Shown one piece after another: positions 8,747 to 21,664 of a DNA stretch of 64,000 nt. Position numbers and translations under genes: made by a program. Numbering within the stretch: position 1 is the first letter of the stretch; the number at the start of each line of letters is the position of its first letter. The notes beneath the pieces were generated by a model. That model was not told the DNA's origin and did no database searches. It saw only the letters and a program-made list of their open reading frames with translations. This stretch comes from Methylobacteriaceae bacterium (lineage in GTDB: Bacteria; Pseudomonadota; Alphaproteobacteria; Rhizobiales; Beijerinckiaceae): contig CANEZL010000003.1 of assembly GCA_947444195.1 (NCBI GenBank), positions 62,001-126,000 of the forward strand, given 5' to 3'.

Positions 8747-9168
8747 GCCGCGTCGTCCGGGATCACGGCGGTGCCGTCGATCTCGACGAGCCATTCGGGC
8801 CGCGCCAGGGCTTGCACGACGAGCCCCGTCGAGACCGGGTGCACGCCGCGGATGTACTCGCCCATGGTGCGGTAGACCGCCTCGCGGTGGCGCACGTCGG
8901 TGATGTAGACCACGACCTTCACCAGATGCTCCATGCGGCCGCCGCACTCCTCGATGAGCTGGCGGATGTTCTGCATGACCTTGTGGGTCTGCTCCACGGG
9001 ATCGTGGCTGTCGATGTTCTTGGCCGTGTCGAGGTCCTGCGGGCACTGGCCGCGCAGGTAGACCGTGCGGCCGCCGCGGGTGACGACCGCCTGGCAGAGG
9101 TCGTTGTCGAGCTTCTGCTCCGGATAGGTCTCCTTGGTGTTGAACGTTCGGATCCGCGTGTGCGCCAT
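8743..9168 (-). CDS. RidA/YjgF/Rut-family protein
   Basis: This is a 141-residue member of the RidA (YjgF/YER057c/UK114) superfamily. Typical members are trimers that hydrolyse reactive enamine or imine intermediates, or act as related deaminases. Supporting blocks are YLRGQCPQD near the N-terminus, the KVMQNIRQLIEECGG helix, HLVKVVVYITDV, and the C-terminal EIDGTAVIPD. The ATG at 9168 is chosen because GGAG lies six bases upstream; an in-frame ATG at 9183 would add five residues. Its stop overlaps the start of the DUF1028 gene. A CTTAC...GTAAG dyad at 9202-9220 lies just upstream and could be an operator, but this is weak. Confidence 0.88.
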   Translation of the reverse strand: MAHTRIRTFNTKETYPEQKLDNDLCQAVVTRGGRTVYLRGQCPQDLDTAKNIDSHDPVEQTHKVMQNIRQLIEECGGRMEHLVKVVVYITDVRHREAVYRTMGEYIRGVHPVSTGLVVQALARPEWLVEIDGTAVIPDDAA

Positions 9169-9257
9169 CGGGGTCTCCATCAAGGATCGAGTGAGTTGAG
9201 GCTTACTGACGTCTCGTAAGGTATCGGGCCGAAGGGTTCGGTCCTGCTCGCGCCGCT

Positions 9258-9368
9258 GTCATTCCGGGGCGCCGTGGGCGAATTCGGAATCCACGAACAC
9301 CGGAAAGCCTCGTCCCGACACTCCGGTATTCCTGGATCCCCGGCTCCGCTTCGCGGCCCCGGGATGAC
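9258..9368. repeat. Intergenic inverted-repeat element
   Basis: GTCATTCCGGGGC at 9258-9270 is the near-perfect inverse (12 of 13) of GCCCCGGGATGAC at 9356-9368. The 111-base element includes further GGAATCC/GGATCC-like self-complementary pieces and looks like a dispersed palindromic repeat (CCGGAATGAC type) common in alphaproteobacteria. The rest of the 362-base gap 9169-9530 shows no gene or other clear signal. Confidence 0.6.
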
Positions 9369-9530
9369 GGCGTGCGGGCGGCACCGAAGGGATCAGCCGG
9401 AAACGGCGTGACAGGCGGAATATCCCGGTTCTGGCGGCCGATCCGCGGGTCCCCGCTCCGCACGGATCTCTGGAGAGGGGGGCAGTGCGGTTCGCGCCGG
9501 ACCCTCGAAGCGGCGAACCAGGATGCCGCC

Positions 9531-10802
9531 TCAGGCGGCCGCCTCGCGGCCCGCGCTCCGGTGGTAGGCGAGGTAGCGGCGCTGGGTGGCGATGTGGTCG
9601 GCGATGTAGGCCGCATCGTGCCAGACGCCCCAGATGAAGCTCGAGCCCCGCCGCGACTGCCAGGGCAGGCCCAGGAAGTAGATGCCGGGCTCCGACGAGA
9701 CGCCGCGCTGGTGCCGCGGCTTGCCCGCCGCGTCGAAGGCGTCGACGGCGAGCCAGCCGTAATCCGAGGCGAAGCCCGTCGCCCAGACGATGGTGGCGAT
9801 TCCCGCCTCGGCGAGATCGAGGCTGCGGATCGGGTCGCTCACGCAGGGCGAGTCCGGCACGATGGCCCGGGCGTCGGGGTCCTCGGGCAGGTCGAGCCCG
9901 TTGCGGGCGACGTAGGCGTCGGCCTCGTCGAGGACCGAGAGGTAGTTCGCGTCACCGCGGGCGAGGTTGTCCACGAGGTCCGGCGCGAAGGCGAGCACCC
10001 CGTCGCGGCAGGACTCGGTACGGCCCACGAGGCGCATCCCCTGCGCGGCGAGCCGCCGGAAATCGACGGTCTCGCCGCCGCGCGCGCCGCTGACCGCGAT
10101 GGTCACGTGCTCCGTGCCGGGGCCGGGGGCCGCCAGATCCCACTTGCCGAGCACGCCGAGCCACCAGCAGAAGTCGCGCCCGCGATAGGCGCGGGGCGGC
10201 CGGTCGTGCGGGCCGACCGAGAGGTAGACCGTCCGGCCCGCCCGCATCAGCTCGTCCGCGATCTGCCCCCCCGAGGAGCCCGCGCCGACGACGAGCACGG
10301 CGCCCTCCGCGAGCTGGCCGGGATTGCGGTAGCCGCTCGAATGGATCTGCGTGAGGCCCGGCCTGTCGGGCACGAGGGGCGGGATGACCGGGTTCTGGAA
10401 CGGGCCCGTGGCCGCCACCACGCTCAGGGCCTCGATCGGGCCCTGCGAGGTCTCCACCCGGAAGCCGGGGCGCCGGGCGAGCCTGCGGACGTCGCGCACC
10501 TCCACGCCGCAGCGGACGGGCGCGTCGATCATCCGGGCATAGGCCTCGAAATAGTCCGCCACCTGCTCCTTGCCGACGAAGGCGTCCGGGGAGGTGCCCG
10601 GGAATTCCAGGCCCGGGAAGCGGTCGTGCCAGGCGGGGCCGTTGGCCACCAGGGAATCCCAGCGCCCGGAGCGCCAGCGCTCGGCGATCCGGTGCCGTTC
10701 GAGCACGAGATGCGCGACGCCGCACCGGCTCAGGTGCTCGCTCATGGCCACGCCCGCCTGGCCGGCCCCGACGACCAGCGTATCCACCGTCTCGACAGAC
10801 AT
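9531..10802 (-). CDS. FAD/NAD(P)-dependent flavin monooxygenase (FMO/YUCCA-like)
   Basis: This 423-residue flavoprotein has the FAD motif VVGAGQAGVAMSEHL at the N-terminus, a mid-protein IHSSGYRNP block typical of FMO and YUCCA-like N-oxygenating enzymes, and the NADPH Rossmann motif VVGAGSSGGQIADEL. Later blocks are VWATGFASDY and GIYFLGLPWQSRRGSSFIWG, normal for COG2072 oxidoreductases. It differs from the enzyme at 5363-6871, which has the Baeyer-Villiger fingerprint. Likely substrates are nucleophilic N- or S-containing compounds, but nothing nearby identifies one. The ATG at 10802 is used. It is transcribed in the same direction as argE, 131 bases downstream of it. Confidence 0.87.
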   Translation of the reverse strand: MSVETVDTLVVGAGQAGVAMSEHLSRCGVAHLVLERHRIAERWRSGRWDSLVANGPAWHDRFPGLEFPGTSPDAFVGKEQVADYFEAYARMIDAPVRCGVEVRDVRRLARRPGFRVETSQGPIEALSVVAATGPFQNPVIPPLVPDRPGLTQIHSSGYRNPGQLAEGAVLVVGAGSSGGQIADELMRAGRTVYLSVGPHDRPPRAYRGRDFCWWLGVLGKWDLAAPGPGTEHVTIAVSGARGGETVDFRRLAAQGMRLVGRTESCRDGVLAFAPDLVDNLARGDANYLSVLDEADAYVARNGLDLPEDPDARAIVPDSPCVSDPIRSLDLAEAGIATIVWATGFASDYGWLAVDAFDAAGKPRHQRGVSSEPGIYFLGLPWQSRRGSSFIWGVWHDAAYIADHIATQRRYLAYHRSAGREAAA

Positions 10803-10933
10803 GGTCGGCTCTTCCAGTATCGATCGCCCGAGAAACGTCGACCGGCACGTTATCTATCGGGCCCCGGGGCGCCCATTACGTTTCGGCTCGGCCGTGCTTC
10901 GGTTTTCCCGAAATGCGGCGCCCGGCTCCGCTC

Positions 10934-12082
10934 TCAGGCCGCCAGCCGGTCGAGGAGGCGGTCCATCATGGCGTCGCAGGCGGCGAGCTGGGAGAGCGCC
11001 ACGAACTCGTCGGGCCTGTGGCCCTGGTCCATCGAGCCGGGGCCGCAGACGAGGGTCGGCGTGCCGAGACGGTCCGAGAACAGCCCGCCCTCCGTGCCGA
11101 AGGCCACCTTGTGGGTCTCGCCCGAGCCGACCAGGGCGGCGAGGAACGCCACGGCCTCCGAGTCGACCGGCGTCGCGAGGCCCGGATAGGCGTTGAGCCG
11201 CTCGAAAGCGATGCGGGCCTCGGGGAACTCCGCCTGCCGCGCGGCGGCGATCCGCGCGCCCTCCGCCATCAGCCGGTCGAGGATCGCCTCGGGATCGTCG
11301 GCGGCGACGGTCCGGATCTCGAAATCGAGGGTGCAGCGGTTCGGCACGATGTTGAGCGCGGTGCCGCCCGCGATCTGCCCCACATGGATCGTCGTGTAGG
11401 GCACCGCGTAGTCGGGATCGCGCGCGCCGCTCGCGGCGAGGGCGTCCTGCCCGGCCCGGAGCGTGCCGACGAAGTCGCAGGCGAGGTGGATCGCGTTCAG
11501 CGCCCGCGGCGCGAGCGCCGAGTGGCCGGCGACCCCGCAGCAGGTGGCGCGGGCGGCGAGCTTGCCCTTGTGGCCGGTGGCGATCCGCATCCCCGTGGGC
11601 TCGCCGACGATCGCGAGGCGCGGCCGGAAGCCCCGGGCGGCGAGCCGGTCGATCAGGGAGCGCACGCCGACGCAGCCTATCTCCTCGTCGTGGCTGAGGG
11701 CGAGGTGGAGGGGCACCGCGAGGTCCCGGCCCGCCGCCCGCGCGGCGAGCGCCAGCGCCGCAGCGACGAAGCCCTTCATGTCGGCGGTGCCGCGGCCGTA
11801 TGCGCGGCCCTCCGCGACGCGCAGGCGGAACGGATCGCTCGTCCAGTCCTGCCCGGCGACGGGCACCACGTCGGTATGGCCGGACAGCATCACGCCGGGG
11901 CGGTCGGCGGGCCCGATCGTGGCGAAGAGGTTGGCCTTGCGCCCGTCCTCGGCCTCGACGATCTCGCTCGCGACCCCGCGCTCGGCGAGGAACGCGCGCA
12001 CGAAGTCGATGAGCGGCCGGTTCGGGTCCCGGCTCACCGTCTCGAACGCGACCAGCCGGTCGAGCAGCGTCAGCGTGTCCAT
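10934..12082 (-). CDS. argE: Acetylornithine deacetylase (ArgE-type M20 metallohydrolase)
   Basis: The 382-residue product removes the acetyl group from N-acetylornithine, giving ornithine for arginine synthesis. It shows the M20 metal-ligand motifs in order: SGHTDVVPV (His and Asp), GRGTADMKGF (bridging Asp), SHDEEIGC (catalytic Glu) and IVGEPTGM, followed by the dimerisation domain and a C-terminal GPGSMDQGHRPDEF block with the last His ligand. This block pattern fits ArgE better than DapE, though substrate choice within M20 enzymes cannot be fixed by eye. The ATG at 12082 is used. It stands alone, with a palindromic repeat upstream. Confidence 0.88.
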   Translation of the reverse strand: MDTLTLLDRLVAFETVSRDPNRPLIDFVRAFLAERGVASEIVEAEDGRKANLFATIGPADRPGVMLSGHTDVVPVAGQDWTSDPFRLRVAEGRAYGRGTADMKGFVAAALALAARAAGRDLAVPLHLALSHDEEIGCVGVRSLIDRLAARGFRPRLAIVGEPTGMRIATGHKGKLAARATCCGVAGHSALAPRALNAIHLACDFVGTLRAGQDALAASGARDPDYAVPYTTIHVGQIAGGTALNIVPNRCTLDFEIRTVAADDPEAILDRLMAEGARIAAARQAEFPEARIAFERLNAYPGLATPVDSEAVAFLAALVGSGETHKVAFGTEGGLFSDRLGTPTLVCGPGSMDQGHRPDEFVALSQLAACDAMMDRLLDRLAA

Positions 12083-12158
12083 CGGTCTCGCTCTCCGGGC
12101 CGGTCCGCGGGCCTTTGAATGTCGAAGCGTTGCGAGCCGAACGCGAACCGCTACGCGC

Positions 12159-12297
12159 CCCCTCTCCCATAGGGAGAGGGTTGGGGTGAGGGGTATGACG
12201 CTTCAGGACTGCGCACGCGGCCGACGCGCGTTCAGTACCGCTCCCAACCCGGCCAAGTCATACCCCTCACCCTGTCCCTCTCCCTATGGGAGAGGGG
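12159..12297. repeat. Nested inverted repeat (41-base arms)
   Basis: The left arm 12159-12199 and right arm 12257-12297 are inverse complements at 38 of 41 positions, separated by 57 bases. Each arm itself contains the palindrome CCCTCTCCCATAGGGAGAGG, so alternative hairpins are possible. It fills the argE/livF gap and resembles the abundant CCCTCACCCC/CTCTCCC repeats of proteobacteria. It could act as a transcription barrier between the two genes. Confidence 0.75.
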
Positions 12298-12324
12298 ACC
12301 CGCGCCCGCACCTTGAGCGCCGGA

Positions 12325-13023
12325 TCACAGATAGAGATGCCGCACGGCGTCCGTGTCGAGGAGTTCGCGCGCCGAGCCCGTCGCCACGACGCGGCCCTTC
12401 ACCAGCATGATGCCCCGGTGGGCGATCGAGAGGGCGGTCTCGGCGTTCTGCTCGATGAGCAGGACCGTGGTGCCGCGCCGGTTCACCTCGGCCACCGTGT
12501 CGAAATACTCGTCGATCAGCTTGGGCGAGAGCCCGAGGGAGGGCTCGTCCATGACGACGAGGCGCGGCTTGCCGATCAGCGCGCGGGCGAGCGCCACCAT
12601 CGCCTGCTCGCCGCCCGAGAGCGTGCCGGCCCGCTGGCCGATGCGCTCGCGCACCCGGGGGAACAGGTCCAGCATCTCCTCCAGCCGGGCCGCGAAGTCG
12701 CCCGCGGCGCGCTGCGCCTCGAAGCCCAGGCGGATGTTGTCGCGGACCGTGATGTCGGCGAAGAGCCTGCGTCCCTCCGGCACGAAGCCGACGCCGAGCC
12801 CGCTCAGCGCCTCGGTGCGCAGGCCCGCGATGTCCCGGCCCATCATCGTGACGCGCCCGCGCGCCAGCGGCAGCAGCCCCGACAGGGCACGGAAGGTCGT
12901 GGTCTTGCCGGCGCCGTTGGGGCCCAGGATGCAGACGAGCTCGCCCTCCCCCACCCGGAAGGAGACGTCGCGCAGCATCGCCACCGCGCCGTAATTGGTG
13001 TCGACGTGCTCAAGCGCGAGCAT
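12325..13023 (-). CDS. livF: Branched-chain amino acid ABC transporter, ATP-binding protein LivF
   Basis: This is a 232-residue ABC ATPase that powers the LivHM permease with LivG. Walker A is GPNGAGKTT, the signature is LSGGEQAMVALARAL, and Walker B is LVVMDEPSLGLS; the H-loop sits in the IEQN region. The length and the LALSHVDT-like N-terminus ([12 protein letters not shown]) are typical of LivF. Its start overlaps the end of livG by 14 bases. It is the last gene of livHMGF. Substrates are usually Leu/Ile/Val, but many paralogues move amides, urea or aromatic acids. Confidence 0.92.
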   Translation of the reverse strand: MLALEHVDTNYGAVAMLRDVSFRVGEGELVCILGPNGAGKTTTFRALSGLLPLARGRVTMMGRDIAGLRTEALSGLGVGFVPEGRRLFADITVRDNIRLGFEAQRAAGDFAARLEEMLDLFPRVRERIGQRAGTLSGGEQAMVALARALIGKPRLVVMDEPSLGLSPKLIDEYFDTVAEVNRRGTTVLLIEQNAETALSIAHRGIMLVKGRVVATGSARELLDTDAVRHLYL

Positions 13024-13810
13024 GCTGGGCCGCCTTTCTGCCGAGATAGGCCTCCTGCACGCGGGGGATCTTCCGCACCTCCTCGTAGGGGCCGTCGGCG
13101 AGCTTCTGGCCGTAATCGAGCACCAGCACGCGGTGCGGCAGCGCGGCGACGAGGCGCATGTCGTGCTCGATGATCATCAGCGCGAGGTCGGGCCGGGCGG
13201 CGCAGATCGCGCGGATGTCGGCCATGAGCGCGTCGGTGTCGGCGTCGTCCATGCCCGACGAGGGCTCGTCGAGGAGCAGCACCCGGGGCTCGCTGGCGAG
13301 CGCCCGGGCGATCTCCAGGCGGCGCCGGTCGGCCTGCGGAAGCTCGGCGGCCGGGCGGTGGCGCTGGGCGTAGAGGTCGCGCGAGACGGCCTTGAGGAGG
13401 GCGGCGGCGCGCTCGGCCGCGTCGTTGAGCTCGGCCTGCGCGCGGCCGCGGCGCAGGATCGCGTCGAGGAGGCCCGACTTCATCAGCGCGTGCCGGCCGA
13501 TGACCACGTTGTCGAGCACCGAGAGGTCGCCGAACAGGCGGCTCGACTGGAAGGTGCGGGCGATGCCCATGGCCACGATCCGGTGGGCGGGCAGGCCGTC
13601 GATCCGCTCGCCCGCGAGCCGCACCGCGCCGGAGGAGGGCTTGTAGAGGCCGGTGACGATGTTGAGCAGGGTCGACTTGCCGGCCCCGTTCGGGCCGATG
13701 ATGCCGAGGATCTCGCCCTTCCGCAGGGTGAAGTCCACCTCGGCCATCGCCATGAGGCCGCCGAAGCGCATGGTGAGGCCCTGCCCCTCCAAGATGGTAG
13801 GCGCGCTCAT
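13010..13810 (-). CDS. livG: Branched-chain amino acid ABC transporter, ATP-binding protein LivG
   Basis: The 266-residue LivG-type ATPase has Walker [10 protein letters not shown], a degenerate signature [15 protein letters not shown] typical of LivG, and Walker [16 protein letters not shown], followed by [10 protein letters not shown] and the C-terminal extension characteristic of LivG. It pairs with LivF on the cytoplasmic face of the LivHM channel. The gene is separated by three bases from livM upstream and overlaps livF downstream, which indicates one operon. Confidence 0.92.
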   Translation of the reverse strand: MSAPTILEGQGLTMRFGGLMAMAEVDFTLRKGEILGIIGPNGAGKSTLLNIVTGLYKPSSGAVRLAGERIDGLPAHRIVAMGIARTFQSSRLFGDLSVLDNVVIGRHALMKSGLLDAILRRGRAQAELNDAAERAAALLKAVSRDLYAQRHRPAAELPQADRRRLEIARALASEPRVLLLDEPSSGMDDADTDALMADIRAICAARPDLALMIIEHDMRLVAALPHRVLVLDYGQKLADGPYEEVRKIPRVQEAYLGRKAAQHARA

Positions 13811-13813
13811 CGT

Positions 13814-15013
13814 TCAGGCTCCGTACCGGCGCAGGCGCTGCGGGAACAGGCCCTGCGGGCGGATCATCAGGAAGGCGATCACCGTCACGCCGAAGAACAG
13901 GATCCGGTAGTCGGAGAAGGCGCGCAGCTTCTCCGGCAGCAGCGTGAGCAGGAAGGCGCCGACGATGACGCCGAGCGTGTTGTCCATGCCGCCCGCGATG
14001 ACCATCGTCATGATGGTCACCGAGACGAGGAAGGTGAAATTGTCGGGCGAGATGAAGCCCACGTAGAAGGCGTAGATCGTGCCCGCGAACCCGGCCAGGA
14101 ACGCGTCCACCGCGAAGGCCAGGACCTTGTACCAGGTGGCGTTGATGCCCTGGCAGCGCGCTGCGAGCTCGTCCGCCCTGAGCGCGTTCCAGGCGAGGCC
14201 GACGCGCGAATCGTGCACCCGCCGGGCGAACAGGATCGCGATCCCGACGAGCAGCGCCGAGAGGTAGTAGAAGTTCGCCTGCGCGGGCAGGTCGTAGCCG
14301 AGGATCACCAGCGGCGACGCGAAGGAGTGCCCGAACAGCTCGGGCGCCGGGATGCCGACGAGGCCGTTCGGGCCGCCGGTGAATTCGAGGTTGTTCAGGA
14401 GCTGGTGGATCACCACCCCGAAGGCGATCGTGACGAGGGCGAGGTAGCTGTCCCGCGTGCGCATGGAGGGCACGCCGAGGAGGAAGCCGAAGACCGTGGC
14501 GACGACCGCCGCGGCCGGCAGCGCCAGCCAGAAGCTGACGTCCCAGTTGACCGCCAGCAGCGCCGAGGCATAGGCGCCGATGCCGTAGGAGGCGCCCGTG
14601 GCGAAGTTCGGGATGTTGGCGCTGCCGAGCTGGAAGTTCAGCGCCAGCGCCAGCACCGCGTAGAGCTGCGCGAGCACGAGGAGGTGGAGCGCGTAGGTGC
14701 TCTTCTCCAGGACGAAGGGGAAGGCCAGCACGATGGCGAGGCCGAGCAGGGCGGCCAAGCGCGCCTGATCGGCGAAGGCCGCCTCGATCCGCGCCTCCAG
14801 CGCCGGCCGCCGCTGCATGGCGACGAGGGCCGCACCGAAGAGGGCGAGCATCGCCACCACGACGCGCCAGTCCTCGGCGAGCAGGAACTGGCGCAGGAAC
14901 AGCGCCCCGGCGAGCTCGATCGCCGCCACCAGGGCGATGGCGCGGGGGGCGGCGACCACGGGGGCGGCGACGTCCGCGGGGGTGAGGTTCGATGCGGGGT
15001 TCGATGCGGACAT
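13814..15013 (-). CDS. livM: Branched-chain amino acid ABC transporter, permease LivM
   Basis: This 399-residue inner-membrane permease has about ten hydrophobic segments. The family signature [21 protein letters not shown] and the ABC-interacting region (around [20 protein letters not shown], the EAA-like loop) are present. The N-terminus is somewhat long, with about 30 polar residues before the first membrane helix. It forms the channel with LivH. It starts with ATG at 15013, four bases after the livH stop codon, in operon livHMGF. Confidence 0.92.
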   Translation of the reverse strand: MSASNPASNLTPADVAAPVVAAPRAIALVAAIELAGALFLRQFLLAEDWRVVVAMLALFGAALVAMQRRPALEARIEAAFADQARLAALLGLAIVLAFPFVLEKSTYALHLLVLAQLYAVLALALNFQLGSANIPNFATGASYGIGAYASALLAVNWDVSFWLALPAAAVVATVFGFLLGVPSMRTRDSYLALVTIAFGVVIHQLLNNLEFTGGPNGLVGIPAPELFGHSFASPLVILGYDLPAQANFYYLSALLVGIAILFARRVHDSRVGLAWNALRADELAARCQGINATWYKVLAFAVDAFLAGFAGTIYAFYVGFISPDNFTFLVSVTIMTMVIAGGMDNTLGVIVGAFLLTLLPEKLRAFSDYRILFFGVTVIAFLMIRPQGLFPQRLRRYGA

Positions 15014-15017
15014 CGTC

Positions 15018-15935
15018 TCAGACCTTCTCGACGACCGTGCGGCCCAGGAGCCCGCTCGGTCGGAAGACCAGCACGGCGATCACCAGCAGGAACACGAAGA
15101 CCAGCCGGTAGGAGGCGCCGTTCGGGACGGTGGCCTGGACCAGGGTGTCGATGCCGGCGATGAGCAGGCTGCCGATGATGGCGCCCGGCATCGAGCCGAG
15201 CCCGCCCGCCACCGCCGCGGAGAATCCGATGAGCCCCACATCGACGCTGAAATCGAAGCGGACGATGCCCGCGTAGCCCGCGAAGAACAGGCCGCCCACC
15301 GCGCCGATGGCGGAGGCGATGAAGAAGGTGAGGCGGAAGATCCGCTCCGGCGAGATCGCCATGAGGCGGGCGGCATCCCGGTCCTGCGAGACCGCCCGGA
15401 TGTGCAGGCCGAGCCGGGTCCGGCCGAGGACGAGGAAGAGGCCGCCCACGCACAGGACCGAGACCGCGATCGCCACGAGGTTGAACAGGGGCACGGCGGT
15501 GCCGAACAGGTCGACGCTGCCGGTGACGAGGCGCGGGATGGCGTGGGGGTTCGAGCCGTTCGGGAAGAGGTGCCGGATCAGCTCGCGCAGCACGATGCCC
15601 AGCGCCACCGTGGCCACCAGGGCCATCATGGCCGGGGCGTTGCGGAAGCGCCGGATGATCCCGGCATAGAGGATGCCCCCGAGGAAGCCCGTCGCCACGA
15701 TGGCGAGGAGGGCCGCCAATGCGAAGCCGGCCTGGAACGGGGCGCCGCCGAGGGCTCCGGCGAGGGCCGGCACGATGGCGAGCGCCAGGAACGGCGCCGT
15801 CAGCGCCACGTCGGCGTGCGAGAAGTGGATGATGTTGAGCACCCCGAAGAGCAGGCTGAACCCCACGGCGATGAGGGCGTAGATCGCGCCGAGGGTGGCG
15901 AGGTTCAGAAGCTGCTGTGCGACCTGCGCGGCCAT
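15018..15935 (-). CDS. livH: Branched-chain amino acid ABC transporter, permease LivH
   Basis: The 305-residue permease has about eight membrane segments and the LivH signature FSLLFGVLNIIHFSHADV near residue 30, with an EAA-like cytoplasmic loop (GLHIRAVSQDRDAARLMAI) in the second half. It is the first gene of the livHMGF operon and is divergent from the binding-protein gene livK, with 271 bases between them. This arrangement, with all five components adjacent, makes a complete importer. Confidence 0.92.
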   Translation of the reverse strand: MAAQVAQQLLNLATLGAIYALIAVGFSLLFGVLNIIHFSHADVALTAPFLALAIVPALAGALGGAPFQAGFALAALLAIVATGFLGGILYAGIIRRFRNAPAMMALVATVALGIVLRELIRHLFPNGSNPHAIPRLVTGSVDLFGTAVPLFNLVAIAVSVLCVGGLFLVLGRTRLGLHIRAVSQDRDAARLMAISPERIFRLTFFIASAIGAVGGLFFAGYAGIVRFDFSVDVGLIGFSAAVAGGLGSMPGAIIGSLLIAGIDTLVQATVPNGASYRLVFVFLLVIAVLVFRPSGLLGRTVVEKV

Positions 15936-16031
15936 GTGCCCCCCGTGCGATCTGCGGCCGGCCCGACGGCGTCACCGACTCTTCACACGAACCGTAGACC
16001 GGAGCGGGGCCGGACAGGGGTCGAATTTTTT

Positions 16032-16044
16032 GAAGCCGGGCTTC
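16032..16044. promoter_or_regulatory. Possible operator palindrome in the liv divergent region
   Basis: A perfect 6+6 dyad GAAGCC-G-GGCTTC follows an ATTTTTT tract in the livH-livK intergenic region. Its position between two divergent transport units suggests a regulator site, but no regulator gene is adjacent and the motif is short. Confidence 0.3.
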
Positions 16045-16206
16045 GTCGGACCGGAAGGACAGCGCGGCGGCTGCTTCGGAAAAAGAACGCCCAGGCTTCC
16101 AAAGATCCGATTTGCCTGGCGTTTCGAAGGACGGATGCTTGAGCGTGGGCGGATGGAGCGCCCGCAGCCGAGGGGCCCGCCGGGGCGTCTTTTTCAGGAG
16201 GGGACA

Positions 16207-17340
16207 ATGCGTTCTGGTTCGAGGCTTCCTGCCCGCCCGCTCGGGGCCGTCCGCGCTCTGCTGGCCGCCGCCATCCTCTCGGGAAGCGCGGGCCTCGCCG
16301 CGGCGCAGGAGAGCGTGAAGATCGGCTTCATCGGTCCGCTCTCGGGCGGCAACGCCCAGCAGGGCCTCTCGGCCCGCAACGGATTCCAGCTCGCGATCGA
16401 CCAAGCCAACGCCGCGGGCCTGCCCTTCAAGATCGAGCCCGTCATCCTGGACGATGCCGCCAATCCGCAGACCGGCGTCTCCGCCGCCCTGAAGCTCACG
16501 AACGACGGCAAGGTCGTGGCGGCCACCGGCCACTGGAACAGCGGCGTGGCGCTCGCCACCATTCCGGTCTTCCAGCGCGCGGGCGTGCCCTTCATCGTCT
16601 GGGGCGCGATCTCGCCGAAGATCACCGAGCGCAACAACCCGATGGTGTCCCGGGTGGTGACGACGCTCGTCAACACCAACGAGCCGCTCGCCGCCTGGGC
16701 GGCGCAGACTGTCGGCAAGTCCATCGCCATCGTCTCCGACACCAGCGATTACGGGGCGGCCAACACCAAGAACTTCGAGAAGTTCTACACCGCGGCCGGC
16801 GGCAAGATCGTCGCCACGGAGGCCGCGCCGGTCGGCACCACCGATTTCCGCGCGCTGCTCACCAAGATCAAGGCCCTGTCGCCGGACGCGGTCTATTTCG
16901 GCGGCGTCGTCACGGAGGCGGGCCTCGTGCGCCAGCAGATGGCCGAGCTCGGGATGACCATGCCGATGATCGGCGTGGACGGCTTCCACGACGCCGACTT
17001 CATCAAGATCGCCGGCCCGGCCGCCGAGGGCACCGTCGCCGGCATCGTCAAGGAGAAGGGCAACCCGCAGCTCGCCAAGCTGACGCAGGACTACCAGGCG
17101 GCCAAGTTCGCCGAGCCATCGACCACCTACACCAAGAACGCCTACGACGCGGCCAACATCATCGTCGCGGCGCTGAAGAAGGCCGGCACGAAGGACAAGG
17201 CCGCCATCGCCAAGGCGATCCGCGAGACCCAGTACGACGGCGCCATGGGGCATACGAGCTTCGACGAGAACGGCCAGACCAAGCTCCCGGTCGAGCTCGA
17301 GCTGCGCACCGTGAAGAACGGCGCCTGGACCGCGCGGTAG
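16207..17340 (+). CDS. livK: Branched-chain amino acid type periplasmic binding protein
   Basis: This 377-residue periplasmic type I solute-binding protein begins with a long basic N-terminus and signal peptide, cleaved after LAAAQ near residue 35. The mature part starts ESVKIGFIGPLSGG, the standard start of LivK/peripla_BP_6 proteins. A VVAATGHWNSGVALA segment and a YTKNAYDAANI segment complete the two-lobe fold. The ATG at 16207 has AGGAGGGG just upstream. It delivers ligand to LivHM, encoded divergently. The last 40 residues (GAMGHTSFDENGQT) are typical. The substrate is probably an aliphatic amino acid or amide and cannot be fixed by sequence alone. Confidence 0.92.
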   Translation: MRSGSRLPARPLGAVRALLAAAILSGSAGLAAAQESVKIGFIGPLSGGNAQQGLSARNGFQLAIDQANAAGLPFKIEPVILDDAANPQTGVSAALKLTNDGKVVAATGHWNSGVALATIPVFQRAGVPFIVWGAISPKITERNNPMVSRVVTTLVNTNEPLAAWAAQTVGKSIAIVSDTSDYGAANTKNFEKFYTAAGGKIVATEAAPVGTTDFRALLTKIKALSPDAVYFGGVVTEAGLVRQQMAELGMTMPMIGVDGFHDADFIKIAGPAAEGTVAGIVKEKGNPQLAKLTQDYQAAKFAEPSTTYTKNAYDAANIIVAALKKAGTKDKAAIAKAIRETQYDGAMGHTSFDENGQTKLPVELELRTVKNGAWTAR

Positions 17341-17544
17341 AGCGCGCCGCCGAAGCGGGGGCCGGTTCGGCGCCGGGGAGCGCGGCTCTCTGCGCCCCGG
17401 AGCACGGCCTGCCGGGCGTGAAAAAACACGGGCTCGGCCGGTCCACGACCTGTCCGACAGGGGCCCGCGGCCACAGTTTGGTTGCGTTCCCGGAGGAATA
17501 GGCGGGCCACGCCCGCCCTCCTCTCAGATCGGTGCCCGGACCCC

Positions 17545-21450
<3,906 letters not shown>

Positions 21451-21664
21451 GGGCTGTCGATCCGGCGGCTCCGTTCGCGGTTCCGGGACGCGGTGGTCCC
21501 TTCGATGTCGCTGCACGCGAGCCCGGACCCGGGAAAGCGGGGCGGTGCCGTTCGCCATGGCCTTCCCCTTCGCAGGGTGGGCGTGAAGAAGGCGCCGCTT
21601 CGGCCCATCTTGCATCAGTCCCACCTCCTGCTCCCCTGCGCAGGGGGAGAAGAGGCTCGCCGCG

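Noticed and set aside
21451..21664. Additional small gene between the hybrid kinase and TIGR02302 genes
   Set aside because: Short frames here have no ribosome site or protein-like pattern; only a weak CCCCTGCGCAGGGG hairpin is seen between two convergent genes.
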